Position numbers and translations under genes: made by a program | Notes under the pieces: generated by a model | Database searches by the model: none | The model's input: the letters and a program-made list of their open reading frames with translations, nothing else | Told to the model about the DNA's origin: nothing | Shown here: positions 16,174-24,410 of the stretch, one piece after another | Position numbering within the stretch: the first letter of the stretch is position 1 | Layout of the letters: every line of letters begins with the position of its first letter | Origin: Desulfobacula sp. | Lineage (GTDB): Bacteria > Desulfobacterota > Desulfobacteria > Desulfobacterales > Desulfobacteraceae | DNA length: 44,684 nucleotides | Direction: 5' to 3' | Assembly (NCBI GenBank): GCA_013792075.1 | Contig: VMSR01000152.1 | Coordinates: forward strand, 1 to 44,684

Positions 16174-16189
16174 TGGCATTATCTTTGCT
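16174..16189 (+). promoter_or_regulatory. Sigma-54 (-24/-12) promoter of the thioredoxin-Fe-S operon
   Basis: TGGCATTATCTTTGCT matches the TGGCAC-N5-TTGCW consensus at every position but one (T for C at the end of the -24 box) and has the invariant GG and GC ten bases apart. Transcription would start near 16200, about 60 bases before the first gene. Confidence 0.72.
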
Positions 16190-16197
16190 ATAATTAC

Positions 16198-16229
16198 GAC
16201 TGGCCGACTGGGCGACTGGCCGACTGGCA
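16198..16229 (+). repeat. Four-copy 8-bp tandem repeat
   Basis: Four consecutive units GACTGGCC, GACTGGGC, GACTGGCC and GACTGGCA, at the predicted start of transcription from the sigma-54 promoter just upstream. Copy-number change here would alter the 5' leader of the operon. Confidence 0.8.
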
Positions 16230-16261
16230 AGGACAACAAGAATCCACATGAAGGATATTAA

Positions 16262-16783
16262 ATGAAAAAAGAAAATGTACTGGTTATAGCGCTCATTGGT
16301 TTGGTGGTTGCAGGGATCTTTTTTTATAACAGATCAAAGGCGCCGGAACCGGTCATAGCAGCAGCTGTTTTACAGGAATCCGACCCGTTGGAGATTAAAG
16401 ATTCCGGCATTGCCTGGAAAGACTATACCCCCGGCATGGCCATTGCCGGCAAGGGAAACAAACCGGTCTTTCTGTATTTCCATGCGCCCTGGTGTACCTA
16501 TTGTACAAAACTCAAACAAACCACCTTTAAGGACAAGCAGGTACTGGCATACCTTGAAAAAAATTTTATCAGTATCCAGGTGGATACCGACCAAAATCAG
16601 GAACTTGGCCGGGAGTGGAAGGTCAAAGGGCTTCCCACCATGTGGTTTCTGGAACCGGACGGCAAAAAAATCAATAGTATTCCCGGATATCTGGATGCCC
16701 CCCAGCTGCTGCTGATTCTCAAATATATTCAGACCAAAAGTTATACCAAAATGGAATTTCAAGAGTTCATGAAACAAGGGTGA
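16262..16783 (+). CDS. Membrane-anchored thioredoxin-like protein
   Basis: A 173-residue protein with an uncleaved N-terminal membrane helix (residues about 6-22) and a thioredoxin fold. The active site is APWCTYC (C78 and C81), with the cis-proline loop at GLPTMWF near residue 125. It resembles the C-terminal domain of DsbD and the thioredoxin_7 group, which pass electrons to periplasmic thiol partners. AAGGA lies six bases before the ATG. It is the first gene of a three-gene unit driven by a sigma-54 promoter. The likely role is reducing persulfides or disulfides on periplasmic partners such as the rhodanese (inference). Confidence 0.85.
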   Translation: MKKENVLVIALIGLVVAGIFFYNRSKAPEPVIAAAVLQESDPLEIKDSGIAWKDYTPGMAIAGKGNKPVFLYFHAPWCTYCTKLKQTTFKDKQVLAYLEKNFISIQVDTDQNQELGREWKVKGLPTMWFLEPDGKKINSIPGYLDAPQLLLILKYIQTKSYTKMEFQEFMKQG

Positions 16784-16847
16784 TCTAACCTTTTAGGACA
16801 ACCCGTTTGTGCAGGCAATTGCCCTGGCGGGAAAGCGAGAGAAAAGA

Positions 16848-17807
16848 ATGACATCAAAAATTTCAAGACGGGCCTTTTTAAAGGGCAGTTTCACGGCAGC
16901 AGGCTCAGTGGCTGTGTCCGGCAGTGTGGCAAGGGCTGCCGCCTCCCTGGCTGCAGAAGAGAAAGCGCCGTTGGTAACCGTCATTGACATCAGCCGCTGT
17001 ATCGGGTGTGAGGAATGTGTTTATGCCTGCAGAGAATCCAATGCTGCAAAATATCCAGACCCCCAAAAGCCCTTCCCCAAAATGATTCCCAAACGGGTGC
17101 CCATTGAGGACTGGTCTGATAAAAGAGATGTTACAGACCGGTTGACCCCCTATAACTGGCTGTTTATCCAGCAGGCCAAAGCCCTTGTCAACGGTCAAGA
17201 ACAGGAGCTGACCATCCCCCGGCGCTGCATGCATTGTGAGAATCCTCCCTGTGTCAAGCTGTGTCCCTGGGGTGCGGCCAAGCAGGAACCCAACGGGCTC
17301 TCACGGATTGATGCCGATATCTGCCTGGGCGGGTCCAAGTGCAAGGCGGTCTGTCCCTGGGATGTGCCCCAGCGCCAGACCGGTGTGGGCCTTTACCTTG
17401 ATATTTTGCCTTCCCTGGCCGGTAACGGGGTCATGTACAAGTGTGACCGATGTTACCAGCGGCTTGAAAAAGGCCACATCCCGGCCTGTATTGAAGCCTG
17501 TCCCGAAGATGTCCAGACCATTGGTCCCCGGTCTGAAATGATAGCACAGGCCCATGCCCTTGCACGCGAGATGGAAGGCTTTATTTACGGGGAAAAGGAA
17601 AACGGCGGTACCCATACCCTTTATGTCTCTCCGGTCCCCTTTGACCAGCTCATCTTTGAACAGGGCAAGGGAAAACCGTCCATGGGCCGGGTCGAGGATC
17701 GGATGGCCGACGGCAACAACCTTGCCCGGGCCATGCTCATTGCCCCCATTGCGGGCGCGGTTGCGGCATTTGGAAAATTTTATAAACGCGTAAAGGAGGA
17801 TGGATAA
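16848..17807 (+). CDS. Tat-exported four-cluster 4Fe-4S ferredoxin-type electron-transfer protein
   Basis: A 319-residue protein of the DmsB/HybA/FdnH type. The Tat signal SRRAFLKGS at residues 6-14 fixes the start at 16848 rather than the in-frame GTG at 16809. Four cysteine groups follow: CIGCEECVYAC (51-61), CMHCENPPCVKLC, CLGGSKCKAVC and CDRCYQRLEKGHIPACIEAC, enough for four Fe-S clusters. A hydrophobic stretch near the C terminus (AGAVAAFGKF) may touch the membrane. Such subunits link a membrane quinone protein to a periplasmic redox partner; here no molybdenum catalytic subunit is encoded, and the octaheme cytochrome operon is the nearest candidate partner. Confidence 0.9.
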   Translation: MTSKISRRAFLKGSFTAAGSVAVSGSVARAAASLAAEEKAPLVTVIDISRCIGCEECVYACRESNAAKYPDPQKPFPKMIPKRVPIEDWSDKRDVTDRLTPYNWLFIQQAKALVNGQEQELTIPRRCMHCENPPCVKLCPWGAAKQEPNGLSRIDADICLGGSKCKAVCPWDVPQRQTGVGLYLDILPSLAGNGVMYKCDRCYQRLEKGHIPACIEACPEDVQTIGPRSEMIAQAHALAREMEGFIYGEKENGGTHTLYVSPVPFDQLIFEQGKGKPSMGRVEDRMADGNNLARAMLIAPIAGAVAAFGKFYKRVKEDG

Positions 17808-18253
17808 TGTCTTTGGTCTATAAAACAAGGCAAATTGTCTATGGGTTCACCCTGTTTTTTATTGCCCTGAGCGGGTTTGCCCAGATGCCGATTTTCAAGC
17901 GGTATTATATCGCCGATATCCCGGGATTGGGCTGGCTGGATCAGTTTTATGTCACCCATGTTCTTCACTATGTTTTTGCGACATTTTTTATCGGATTCGG
18001 CATTTATGTGGGAATGGATTTTGTCTTAAACAAAAAAAATATTTCCGGTCTCACGGCTTCAGGCGTTGTAAAAATTGCGGTCATTGTTGGGCTTATGGTT
18101 TCAGGCGGGCTCATGGTGGCAAAAAATCTGCCGGGCATTTATTTTTCCCATACCCTGATTTATGTGATGAATATCAGCCACCTTGGTCTGTGTATGGCGC
18201 TGCTCATGGCCAGTGCCTATACCCTGGTAAGAAGGAAAGCCTGGATTAAATAA
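17807..18253 (+). CDS. Four-helix membrane protein, putative quinone-linked partner of the Fe-S protein
   Basis: A 148-residue protein with about four membrane segments. Its ATG overlaps the stop of the Fe-S gene by one base (TAATG), which indicates tight translational coupling. Histidines in VTHVLHYVF (about residues 50-54) and in the YFSHTL and NISHLG segments could bind heme b, as in small cytochrome b or NrfD-like anchors. I do not recognise a named family. By position it should anchor the exported Fe-S protein and exchange electrons with the quinone pool. Confidence 0.8.
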   Translation: MSLVYKTRQIVYGFTLFFIALSGFAQMPIFKRYYIADIPGLGWLDQFYVTHVLHYVFATFFIGFGIYVGMDFVLNKKNISGLTASGVVKIAVIVGLMVSGGLMVAKNLPGIYFSHTLIYVMNISHLGLCMALLMASAYTLVRRKAWIK

Positions 18254-18261
18254 AAATTGAA

Positions 18262-20142
18262 TTAAAGAACAGGGGGGAGGGCCTCTGCCAGGAGTTTGTT
18301 AATGCGATTCACATATTCATGGTTCTGACAGGGCTTTGACAGATGATCCATATGGTCATCCTCTTGTTTCAGGTGCTTTATGGATTCTAAAAATTCTATG
18401 TTTCCCGAGACAAAGAGTATGGGGATGTGCTTGTTTTTTTTCCGAATATGGGTATAGACATCCTTGCCGTTCAGATTTCCGGGAAGAAGATAATCCAAAC
18501 TGATAAAATCGTATGGGTTCTTGTCAAATAGATCCATGGCAACCTGCCCGGTATCTGCGATATCCACTTTGTGGCAATGGGGCGCCTGAGTTAATAACCG
18601 GTATTGCACATTTGAGATGGCCGCTTCATCTTCCACCAGAAGAATATGTTTTTTAGATTGTATTCCCTTTTCCCGGGTTTGGATTTTTTCTTCCGGGATA
18701 CGTTCCTGCTCAATCATGGGCAGACAGAGTGTAAATTTTGTCCCCAAACCCTCTGTTGACGAAACACGGATACTGCCCTGGTGCTGTTCCATGTATTTTT
18801 TTACATTGGCCATTCCATAACCCGAGCCCTTAATATCATTTGCATAGGTCCCTGTTACATCCCGGTTCCCCTTCAAGGTGAATGAGGGGTCATAGATGGC
18901 GTCAAGGTGTTCTCTGGGAATGCCGCAGCCATTGTCCTCAATCTCAAAACAAATGGTATCATCACAACAATAGGTCCGGATGGTTATTTTCGGGTCATCG
19001 GTTTTGCTGGTGGCATGTATTGCGTTATAAATCAGGTTCATCAGCGCATGTTCGATCATCCCCGGGTCAGCAAGCAGGTCAGGGATTGCCTGGAAATTTT
19101 CTTGTATCAATTGAATGCCTTCCAGGTCTTTTTTCAAAAGGCTGAGCACCAGATCAATTTTATCCGCAAGTTTGAAAAAAGTTTGATTTGGAACCTGGTC
19201 CTTGGCAAAGGCCAGTAAATTTTTTATCAGGTTTTTCCCCCGAAGGGTCTGGTCAAGTATGGTTTTAAAGGATTCATTTGTTCCCGGGTCCCGGCAGTCA
19301 AGAAGTGAAAGTTCTGTTGTGCCCATGATAATACCCAGAATATTATTGAAGTCATGGGCCATTTTTCCTGCGATTTGACTGACCAGGGCCAGTTTTTTCT
19401 TTTCTCCCAGAATTTTTTGGGCGTTTATTTTTTCAGCTTCCGCCAGTTTGACTGTACGGAGGTTTTCCTTTTCTTCGATCAAAAGCCGGGTCAAAAAAAA
19501 TGCCCGGCGGTCATATAGTTCAATGGAATAGCAGGCCAGCATTCCGATGATATTGGCGCTGAGAAAAAAGAAATTGTTGTTGGTAATGATTGGCCATGGC
19601 GTCTGGGCAATTCCAATAGCCGCTATTTCGTAAAGCAGAACAACCAGCCAGGCGCCCAGGGATGCCCAGATAAAACGTGCGCGACTAAAGGTGTACCCAA
19701 AAATAAAAATCAAAATCAAGCCCGCATAGTAGGAATAACTGACAGGAGGGGGGGCGATGAGGATCATCAGGATGATACCGGTGCCGCCAATGATGATAAG
19801 TCCGGCCAGTATCGGCTGGATCCACTGCTGTACCCCTTTGAAATATGAGAGGATTGGGACCAGCAAAAGAACCGGGCAGACCAGGCCGTACCGGATTGCC
19901 CAAATATAATATTTTTCTTCGGGAAGGAGAATTGCGTCCAATACCCCGAAGAGGCCGTAAAGACAGCAGGCCAGAATGAGGGATATGCGAATGTGCGTAA
20001 GAGACCTTTTAAGATAATCCTGCTGATAAAGGATCTCAAGGTGCCTGAAGGGTCCTGAAAAATGAAGGAAAAGGGGGTTGAGATGCATTTGTTTAAATTG
20101 GGGCAGAAACTGGAGGATTTCGGTTGGCGTGTTTGTTTTCAT
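18262..20142 (-). CDS. Membrane-bound hybrid sensor histidine kinase
   Basis: About 626 residues. The N-terminal part (about 45-220) has five or six hydrophobic membrane segments and no large periplasmic loop, so the signal may be in or near the membrane. A phosphoacceptor helix (QIAGKMAHDFNNILGI), an ATPase domain (NLIYNAIHATSK; EDNGCGIPREHL; GSGYGMANVKKYM) and a C-terminal receiver (HILLVEDEAAI; aspartate in DFISLDYLLPG) follow. The ATG at 20142 is preferred over an in-frame TTG at 20178, but neither has a strong ribosome-binding site. It lies downstream of a CYTH gene and a receiver gene on the same strand, and converges on the sigma-54 redox operon. Confidence 0.88.
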   Translation of the reverse strand: MKTNTPTEILQFLPQFKQMHLNPLFLHFSGPFRHLEILYQQDYLKRSLTHIRISLILACCLYGLFGVLDAILLPEEKYYIWAIRYGLVCPVLLLVPILSYFKGVQQWIQPILAGLIIIGGTGIILMILIAPPPVSYSYYAGLILIFIFGYTFSRARFIWASLGAWLVVLLYEIAAIGIAQTPWPIITNNNFFFLSANIIGMLACYSIELYDRRAFFLTRLLIEEKENLRTVKLAEAEKINAQKILGEKKKLALVSQIAGKMAHDFNNILGIIMGTTELSLLDCRDPGTNESFKTILDQTLRGKNLIKNLLAFAKDQVPNQTFFKLADKIDLVLSLLKKDLEGIQLIQENFQAIPDLLADPGMIEHALMNLIYNAIHATSKTDDPKITIRTYCCDDTICFEIEDNGCGIPREHLDAIYDPSFTLKGNRDVTGTYANDIKGSGYGMANVKKYMEQHQGSIRVSSTEGLGTKFTLCLPMIEQERIPEEKIQTREKGIQSKKHILLVEDEAAISNVQYRLLTQAPHCHKVDIADTGQVAMDLFDKNPYDFISLDYLLPGNLNGKDVYTHIRKKNKHIPILFVSGNIEFLESIKHLKQEDDHMDHLSKPCQNHEYVNRINKLLAEALPPVL

Positions 20143-20202
20143 ATGGGTAAAATTAAAATTTCGCCTGAAAAATGTCAAGGGGCATTCCCATAAAGGGGAG
20201 GG

Positions 20203-20664
20203 TTACCAGGCGGAATAGGGATGGCAAATGAGGTTTGAATTATAATACCGTGGGTCGCGGGTGACTTCCTTCCCAGCCCAGGGAGGGATTTCAAATGACT
20301 GGGTTTCATGTTCCAGCTCAATCTCCCCCAGAACCAGCCCTGCATTTTCACCCAGGAATTGGTCAATCACCCATTCAAATCCTTTAAATTCAATTTTGAA
20401 TCGAACTTTTTCCACCAGGGGTTTTTCGCAGAACAGTTCCAGCATCTGCCGGGCATCGGGTTCAGGAATTTCATATTCAAACTCCCAGCGCCGGGTATTG
20501 ACGGTTTTTCCCTTGATGGTCAGAAAACCACTGTTTCCCATGATCCGGATCCTTACAACCCGGTCTTCCCGGTTGAGCATATACCCCTGGCAAACAAAGA
20601 GCCCGCAGGAAAGGTCAACGGGAATTCGGGTGACCAGAAATTTTCGTTCGATTTCAATGCCCAT
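20203..20664 (-). CDS. CYTH-domain protein (triphosphate tunnel metalloenzyme-like)
   Basis: A 153-residue protein beginning MGIEIERKFLV, the E-x-E-R-K signature of the CYTH/triphosphate tunnel fold. Basic and acidic strands follow (VVRIRIMG, FLTIKGKT, FEYEIPE) and a late GEIELEHE segment, as in inorganic triphosphatases and class IV adenylate cyclases. These enzymes act on triphosphate substrates in the cytoplasm with Mg or Mn. The small single-domain form is most like bacterial tripolyphosphatases; cyclase activity cannot be excluded. It lies 25 bp after a CheY-like receiver gene in a probable signalling operon. Confidence 0.88.
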   Translation of the reverse strand: MGIEIERKFLVTRIPVDLSCGLFVCQGYMLNREDRVVRIRIMGNSGFLTIKGKTVNTRRWEFEYEIPEPDARQMLELFCEKPLVEKVRFKIEFKGFEWVIDQFLGENAGLVLGEIELEHETQSFEIPPWAGKEVTRDPRYYNSNLICHPYSAW

Positions 20665-20688
20665 GGCAGAAAAAGCCTTTTATACGGA

Positions 20689-21081
20689 TTAGCGGATTAA
20701 ACCGATTTTTTTCATCTTCTCGACCATCACCTCTTTGTTAAAGGGTTTGATCACATAACCGTCACATTTTCCCACACAGGCTTTCACGGTTTCCGTGTCC
20801 GAGTGGGAGGTCACCATGAGAATTTTTGCCTGTTCTTCTTCATCCAGGCCCTGTTTTTTTTCCAGTTCCTGGATGATGGTCAAAACCTCTATGCCGCTGA
20901 TGTCAGGCATGGAAACGTCCAGGGCGATCAAATTGTATGGTTTCCAGTCTTCCAGAGCCGTTTTTATGACCGTTAGGGCCGCCTTCCCGTTTTTCACGCC
21001 TTCACAGGTGCCAAAATCAGCTAGGATTTTCATCATTTTTTTTCGGCTGACTATTTCATCATCCACAACAAGAATTTTCAT
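20689..21081 (-). CDS. CheY-like single-domain response regulator
   Basis: A 130-residue receiver with no output domain. It has the acidic pocket (ILVVDDE, residues 3-9), the phosphoacceptor D55 in ALDVSMPD, the conserved threonine/serine in MVTSHSD and the lysine in KPFN. The start at 21081 is chosen because GGGGAAAG lies upstream and the family begins right there. It is the first gene of a unit with the CYTH protein and the hybrid kinase, so it may be phosphorylated by that kinase or diffuse to other targets. Confidence 0.9.
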   Translation of the reverse strand: MKILVVDDEIVSRKKMMKILADFGTCEGVKNGKAALTVIKTALEDWKPYNLIALDVSMPDISGIEVLTIIQELEKKQGLDEEEQAKILMVTSHSDTETVKACVGKCDGYVIKPFNKEVMVEKMKKIGLIR

Positions 21082-21154
21082 TGGAATCTTTCCCCACATA
21101 TATTTCAAAAAATATCAGGTTCATATTTAAAAGGATGAGTATATCATACCTGTT

Positions 21155-22051
21155 CTAAGTTTTTGAACTAAATATTTTTCTTTTTTTAGTGGGGAGCAAG
21201 GCAAGCCCTACCCCGGAAAGAATGACAATAGATGCTATTAAAAGCCTTGCCGTAACGCTTTCGGACAGAAAAAACACCCCGCCGCAAGCCGCAATCACCG
21301 GCACTGTCAACTGGACGCTTGCGGCCCGGGTGGCGGTGAGTTCTTTTATGGCGGCATACCAGCATACATAACCAGCCCCGGAGGCCAGGGTGCCGGATAG
21401 AATGGCTGCCCAGAATCCGGTTCCAAACAGGCCGGATCCCGAAGGGAGGGTTCCCCTGGAAAAAGGTGAAAAATCAGACAAAAAAAGTATGGGCCCCAAA
21501 ACCAGGATAACGGCCCAGATGAAATTAAAGGCAGTTGTCTCCACGGGGTTGCGGACCTGTTTTCCCAGAAGAGAATAGATCCCCCAAAAGAGTCCGGCCA
21601 GTACCATGAAAAGGGTCCCCAAAGGAGAGGGGGATGATAATCCGGGAAAAACCAGATATACAAGGCCCAAAAGGGCTGTTGCCATGCCCAGGGTCCGGAC
21701 AACCCCCGGTCGTTCCCCGTCCATAAATCCGGCAATGATCATGGTCGCCTGGACAGCGCCAAAGAGAATCAGGGCGCCGGTGGCCGCGCCAAGGCTGACA
21801 TAGGCGTAGGAAAAAAACAATCCGTACAGGGCCAGCATCAGGGGCATGGCCCATGCCTTTTTGTCCCTGGGCAGGCGAAAAGCCTGTCTGCCTGCCAACA
21901 GGGTTAGAAAAACAGCCCCGGAGCCCAGACGAATCAGGGTAAACCTGCCCGCATCCATGGACCCCATTTCCAGGGCAAACCTGCAGAAAACAGAATTGGC
22001 GGCAAAGGCGGTCATGGCAAAACAGGTCAGGACAATGGTTTTAAGGGTCAT
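21155..22051 (-). CDS. EamA/DMT-superfamily permease
   Basis: A 298-residue inner-membrane protein with about ten helices arranged as two EamA halves (repeats at about residues 5-135 and 150-285). Typical drug/metabolite-transporter features include SVFCRFALEMGSMDAGRFTL in helix 1-2, and GTLASGAGYVCWYAAIKELT followed by PVIAACGGVFFLSE in the second half. The substrate (amino acid, metabolite or drug exporter) cannot be predicted. It stands alone and is divergent from the SAM hydrolase gene. Confidence 0.9.
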   Translation of the reverse strand: MTLKTIVLTCFAMTAFAANSVFCRFALEMGSMDAGRFTLIRLGSGAVFLTLLAGRQAFRLPRDKKAWAMPLMLALYGLFFSYAYVSLGAATGALILFGAVQATMIIAGFMDGERPGVVRTLGMATALLGLVYLVFPGLSSPSPLGTLFMVLAGLFWGIYSLLGKQVRNPVETTAFNFIWAVILVLGPILFLSDFSPFSRGTLPSGSGLFGTGFWAAILSGTLASGAGYVCWYAAIKELTATRAASVQLTVPVIAACGGVFFLSESVTARLLIASIVILSGVGLALLPTKKRKIFSSKT

Positions 22052-22179
22052 CCTACTTCCCGGAACAAAATTATTTGTTTATCCTTCTTAAAATTTTTGG
22101 TTCCTATGGATATACTAAACATTTAAGATTGTATACCCTTAGATAAGGATGCAAGCACATAAACAAGGAGGCAACCCCA

Positions 22180-22971
22180 TTGACCGCCAAAAACCCACCC
22201 ATTGTCCTGCTCACAGATTTTGGCCTTAAAGATGCCTTTGTCGGGATTTTAAAAGGCGTGATCCTGTCCATCAATCCTTTTGGAAACATTATTGACCTGT
22301 CCCATGGGGTCAGGCCTCAGGATCTTCTCCATGGCGGGTTTCTGCTTTCCACGGCCATGGGGTACTTCCCCTCGGACACTATTTTTTGCGTGGTGGTGGA
22401 CCCGGGCGTGGGGGGCAGCCGCAGGCCCATCCTCATCCGAACAAAAAACTATTTTTTAGTGGGACCCGATAACGGGGTGCTCTGGCAGGCAGCCCGGAAA
22501 AACGGGATTGAGGTTGTCCTGCATTTGAACCGGACCTCCTATTTTTTGTCACCCCTTTCATCCACTTTCCATGGCAGGGATATTTTTGCACCGGTGGCGG
22601 CCCACCTGTCCTGCGGACTTGCCATGGAAAAATTGGGAGAGCCTGTTTATGATCCAATCCCTTTGGATTTGCCAATTCCTGAGAAAAAAGGAGACCGGCT
22701 GATTCTGACAATTTTGGATATCGATATTTATGGGAATATAACCCTGAACATTTCTCTGGATGAGCTCAGGTCTTTTGTGGGAAATCAGTTCTGGCTGGAA
22801 GCCGGTAGCGCAAGGATCTCAAAGATTTATGAAACCTATGCCCAGGCCGAAGACCGACAGCCGTTTTTATTGGCAGCCTCTTCCGGGTTCCTGGAGATTG
22901 CCGTCAAAAAGGGCAATGCTGCCAAACAGCTTGGGATTGGTCATTGGAATCAGTTGGTTTTGAACCGGTGA
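22180..22971 (+). CDS. S-adenosyl-L-methionine hydrolase (adenosine-forming), DUF62 family
   Basis: A 263-residue homologue of the SAM hydroxide adenosyltransferases, which split SAM into adenosine and methionine and are related to fluorinases and chlorinases. The family residues are present: LTDFG with D13, VVDPGVGGSRRP with D74 and R81, and FHGRD with H131, the D-R-H set used by hydrolases. No halogenase-specific loop is apparent. The TTG start is supported by AAGGAGG at 22165-22171. MTA phosphorylase and APRT genes follow, giving a chain that recovers adenine from SAM-derived nucleosides. Confidence 0.88.
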   Translation: MTAKNPPIVLLTDFGLKDAFVGILKGVILSINPFGNIIDLSHGVRPQDLLHGGFLLSTAMGYFPSDTIFCVVVDPGVGGSRRPILIRTKNYFLVGPDNGVLWQAARKNGIEVVLHLNRTSYFLSPLSSTFHGRDIFAPVAAHLSCGLAMEKLGEPVYDPIPLDLPIPEKKGDRLILTILDIDIYGNITLNISLDELRSFVGNQFWLEAGSARISKIYETYAQAEDRQPFLLAASSGFLEIAVKKGNAAKQLGIGHWNQLVLNR

Positions 22972-22994
22972 AACCCTTTTTTTTGTCCGGTTTT
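22963..22994 (+). terminator. Weak hairpin after the SAM hydrolase gene
   Basis: AACCGG (22963-22968) and CCGGTT (22987-22992) flank a T-rich loop and are followed by TT. The stem is short, so at most partial termination before the MTA phosphorylase gene is likely. Confidence 0.3.
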
Positions 22995-23093
22995 ATATGA
23001 ATCTTGGCTTGATAAGCGGACCTGATTGTGGTAGGCGCATGGGGATGGTTTTGTAACATCTGTTAAGGGTGTAGGTATACAAAGGAGAAACAT

Positions 23094-23840
23094 ATGACGT
23101 TGGTCGGCATAATCGGCGGGTCTGGGCTGGATGATCCTGATATCCTGAAAGATCCCAAGGAAATTGAAGTGCATACCCCCTATGGCATGCCCTCTTCAGG
23201 GCTTTTGTCCGGCAGGATAAATGGGGTGGACACCCTGATTCTTGCCCGCCACGGGAGAAAACACCAATTCAGTCCCACCCAGGTGAACAACCGGGCCAAT
23301 ATCGATGCCTTAAAACGGGCCGGTGCCACCCATATTATTGCCACCACAGCCTGCGGCAGCCTGAAACAGGAGATTGACCGGGGTCATCTGGTTATTCTGG
23401 ATCAGTTCATTGATTTTACACGGTTCCGTAAAAACACCTTTATGGATTCCTTTGAGGGCGGGGCGGTCCATACGGACATGGCCCATCCCTTTGATGGGAG
23501 CCTGCGAAAAAGTCTGTATGAATCGGCAAAAAAACTGGATCTTGTCGTCCATGAACGCGGCTGTGTGGTCACCATTGAGGGGCCGCGGTTTTCCACGGTG
23601 GCCGAATCCAAGATGTTTTGCCTCTGGGGGGCGGATGTGATTAATATGTCCACGGCACCCGAGGCCATGCTGGCCAATGAGGCCGGCATCCCCTATGCCG
23701 TGGTTGCCATGTCAACAGACTATGACTGCTGGAAAGAGGATGAGGCCCCGGTAACCTGGGAGCAAATACTTGAAGTCTTTACCCATAATGCAGACAATGT
23801 TAAAAAGCTGCTTGTCAGTACCATCGGAAATTTACGATAG
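23094..23840 (+). CDS. mtnP: S-methyl-5'-thioadenosine phosphorylase
   Basis: A 248-residue family-2 nucleoside phosphorylase of normal length. Phosphate and substrate residues are seen in IIGGSGLDD (7-15), the LARHGRKHQFSP segment, the VTIEGPRFST segment, NMSTAPEAMLA and STDYDCWKEDE. The aspartate pair of the last motif favours adenine nucleosides (MTA) over inosine or guanosine. It cleaves MTA with phosphate to adenine and 5-methylthioribose-1-phosphate. AAGGAG lies before the ATG. It stands between the SAM hydrolase and APRT genes, so its adenine product feeds the next enzyme. Confidence 0.92.
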   Translation: MTLVGIIGGSGLDDPDILKDPKEIEVHTPYGMPSSGLLSGRINGVDTLILARHGRKHQFSPTQVNNRANIDALKRAGATHIIATTACGSLKQEIDRGHLVILDQFIDFTRFRKNTFMDSFEGGAVHTDMAHPFDGSLRKSLYESAKKLDLVVHERGCVVTIEGPRFSTVAESKMFCLWGADVINMSTAPEAMLANEAGIPYAVVAMSTDYDCWKEDEAPVTWEQILEVFTHNADNVKKLLVSTIGNLR

Positions 23841-23869
23841 ATACAGGTATTCAGGAGAGAAAAGAAAAC

Positions 23870-24391
23870 ATGAATTTAAAACAGACAATCAGAAGCATAA
23901 ACGACTGGCCCATTAAAGGGGTTATTTTCAGGGACCTGACCACATTGATGCAGGATCCTGAAGCCTTCAGGGAATCTTGTGACATCTTGTACGAGCGTTA
24001 CAAAAAGAGGGGCATTGATAAAATTGTGGGGATTGATGCCAGGGGGTTTGTATTTGGTGCCGTCCTGGCCTATAAAATGGGTATCGGTTTTGTGCCGGTC
24101 CGGAAAAAGGGGAAACTGCCCTGTAAAACCATCCAGGAAACCTATGACCTTGAGTATGGGTCAGATACCCTTGAAATCCACAAAGATGCCATCAAACAAG
24201 GGGAAAAGGTTGTTATTGTGGATGACCTCATTGCCACGGGCGGCACGGTGGGGGCCACGGTCCGTCTGGTGGAAAAACTGGGGGCCCATCTGATCGAATG
24301 CGCCTTTATTGTGGAACTGCCGGAACTGAACGGCCGGGCCAAGATCCCGGGAGTCAAGGTGTTTGCCATTACGGAGTTTGAAGGCGAATAA
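23870..24391 (+). CDS. apt: Adenine phosphoribosyltransferase
   Basis: A 173-residue enzyme of standard APRT length. The PRPP loop VVIVDDLIATGGTVGAT is at about residues 118-134, and the adenine-side motif RDLTTLMQDPEAF is near residue 22; DARGFVFGAVLA is also family-typical. It joins adenine and PRPP to form AMP. It follows the MTA phosphorylase gene by 29 bp with AGGAG upstream, completing a compact adenine-salvage operon. Confidence 0.95.
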   Translation: MNLKQTIRSINDWPIKGVIFRDLTTLMQDPEAFRESCDILYERYKKRGIDKIVGIDARGFVFGAVLAYKMGIGFVPVRKKGKLPCKTIQETYDLEYGSDTLEIHKDAIKQGEKVVIVDDLIATGGTVGATVRLVEKLGAHLIECAFIVELPELNGRAKIPGVKVFAITEFEGE

Positions 24392-24410
24392 GTTTGTTTG
24401 GGGAGGTGCC

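Larger units (their letters stand above)
15873..16261. other. Intergenic region with divergent regulatory sites
   Basis: No gene is seen in these 389 bases. The region contains the promoter of the minus-strand DsrE-like gene (not resolved), a candidate activator element at 16064-16071, a sigma-54 promoter at 16174-16189 and a four-unit 8-bp tandem repeat at 16198-16229. AAGGA at 16251-16255 is the ribosome-binding site of the next gene. Confidence 0.7.

Noticed and set aside
16198-16229. CRISPR-like array
   Set aside because: The units are only 8 bp and contiguous with no spacers.
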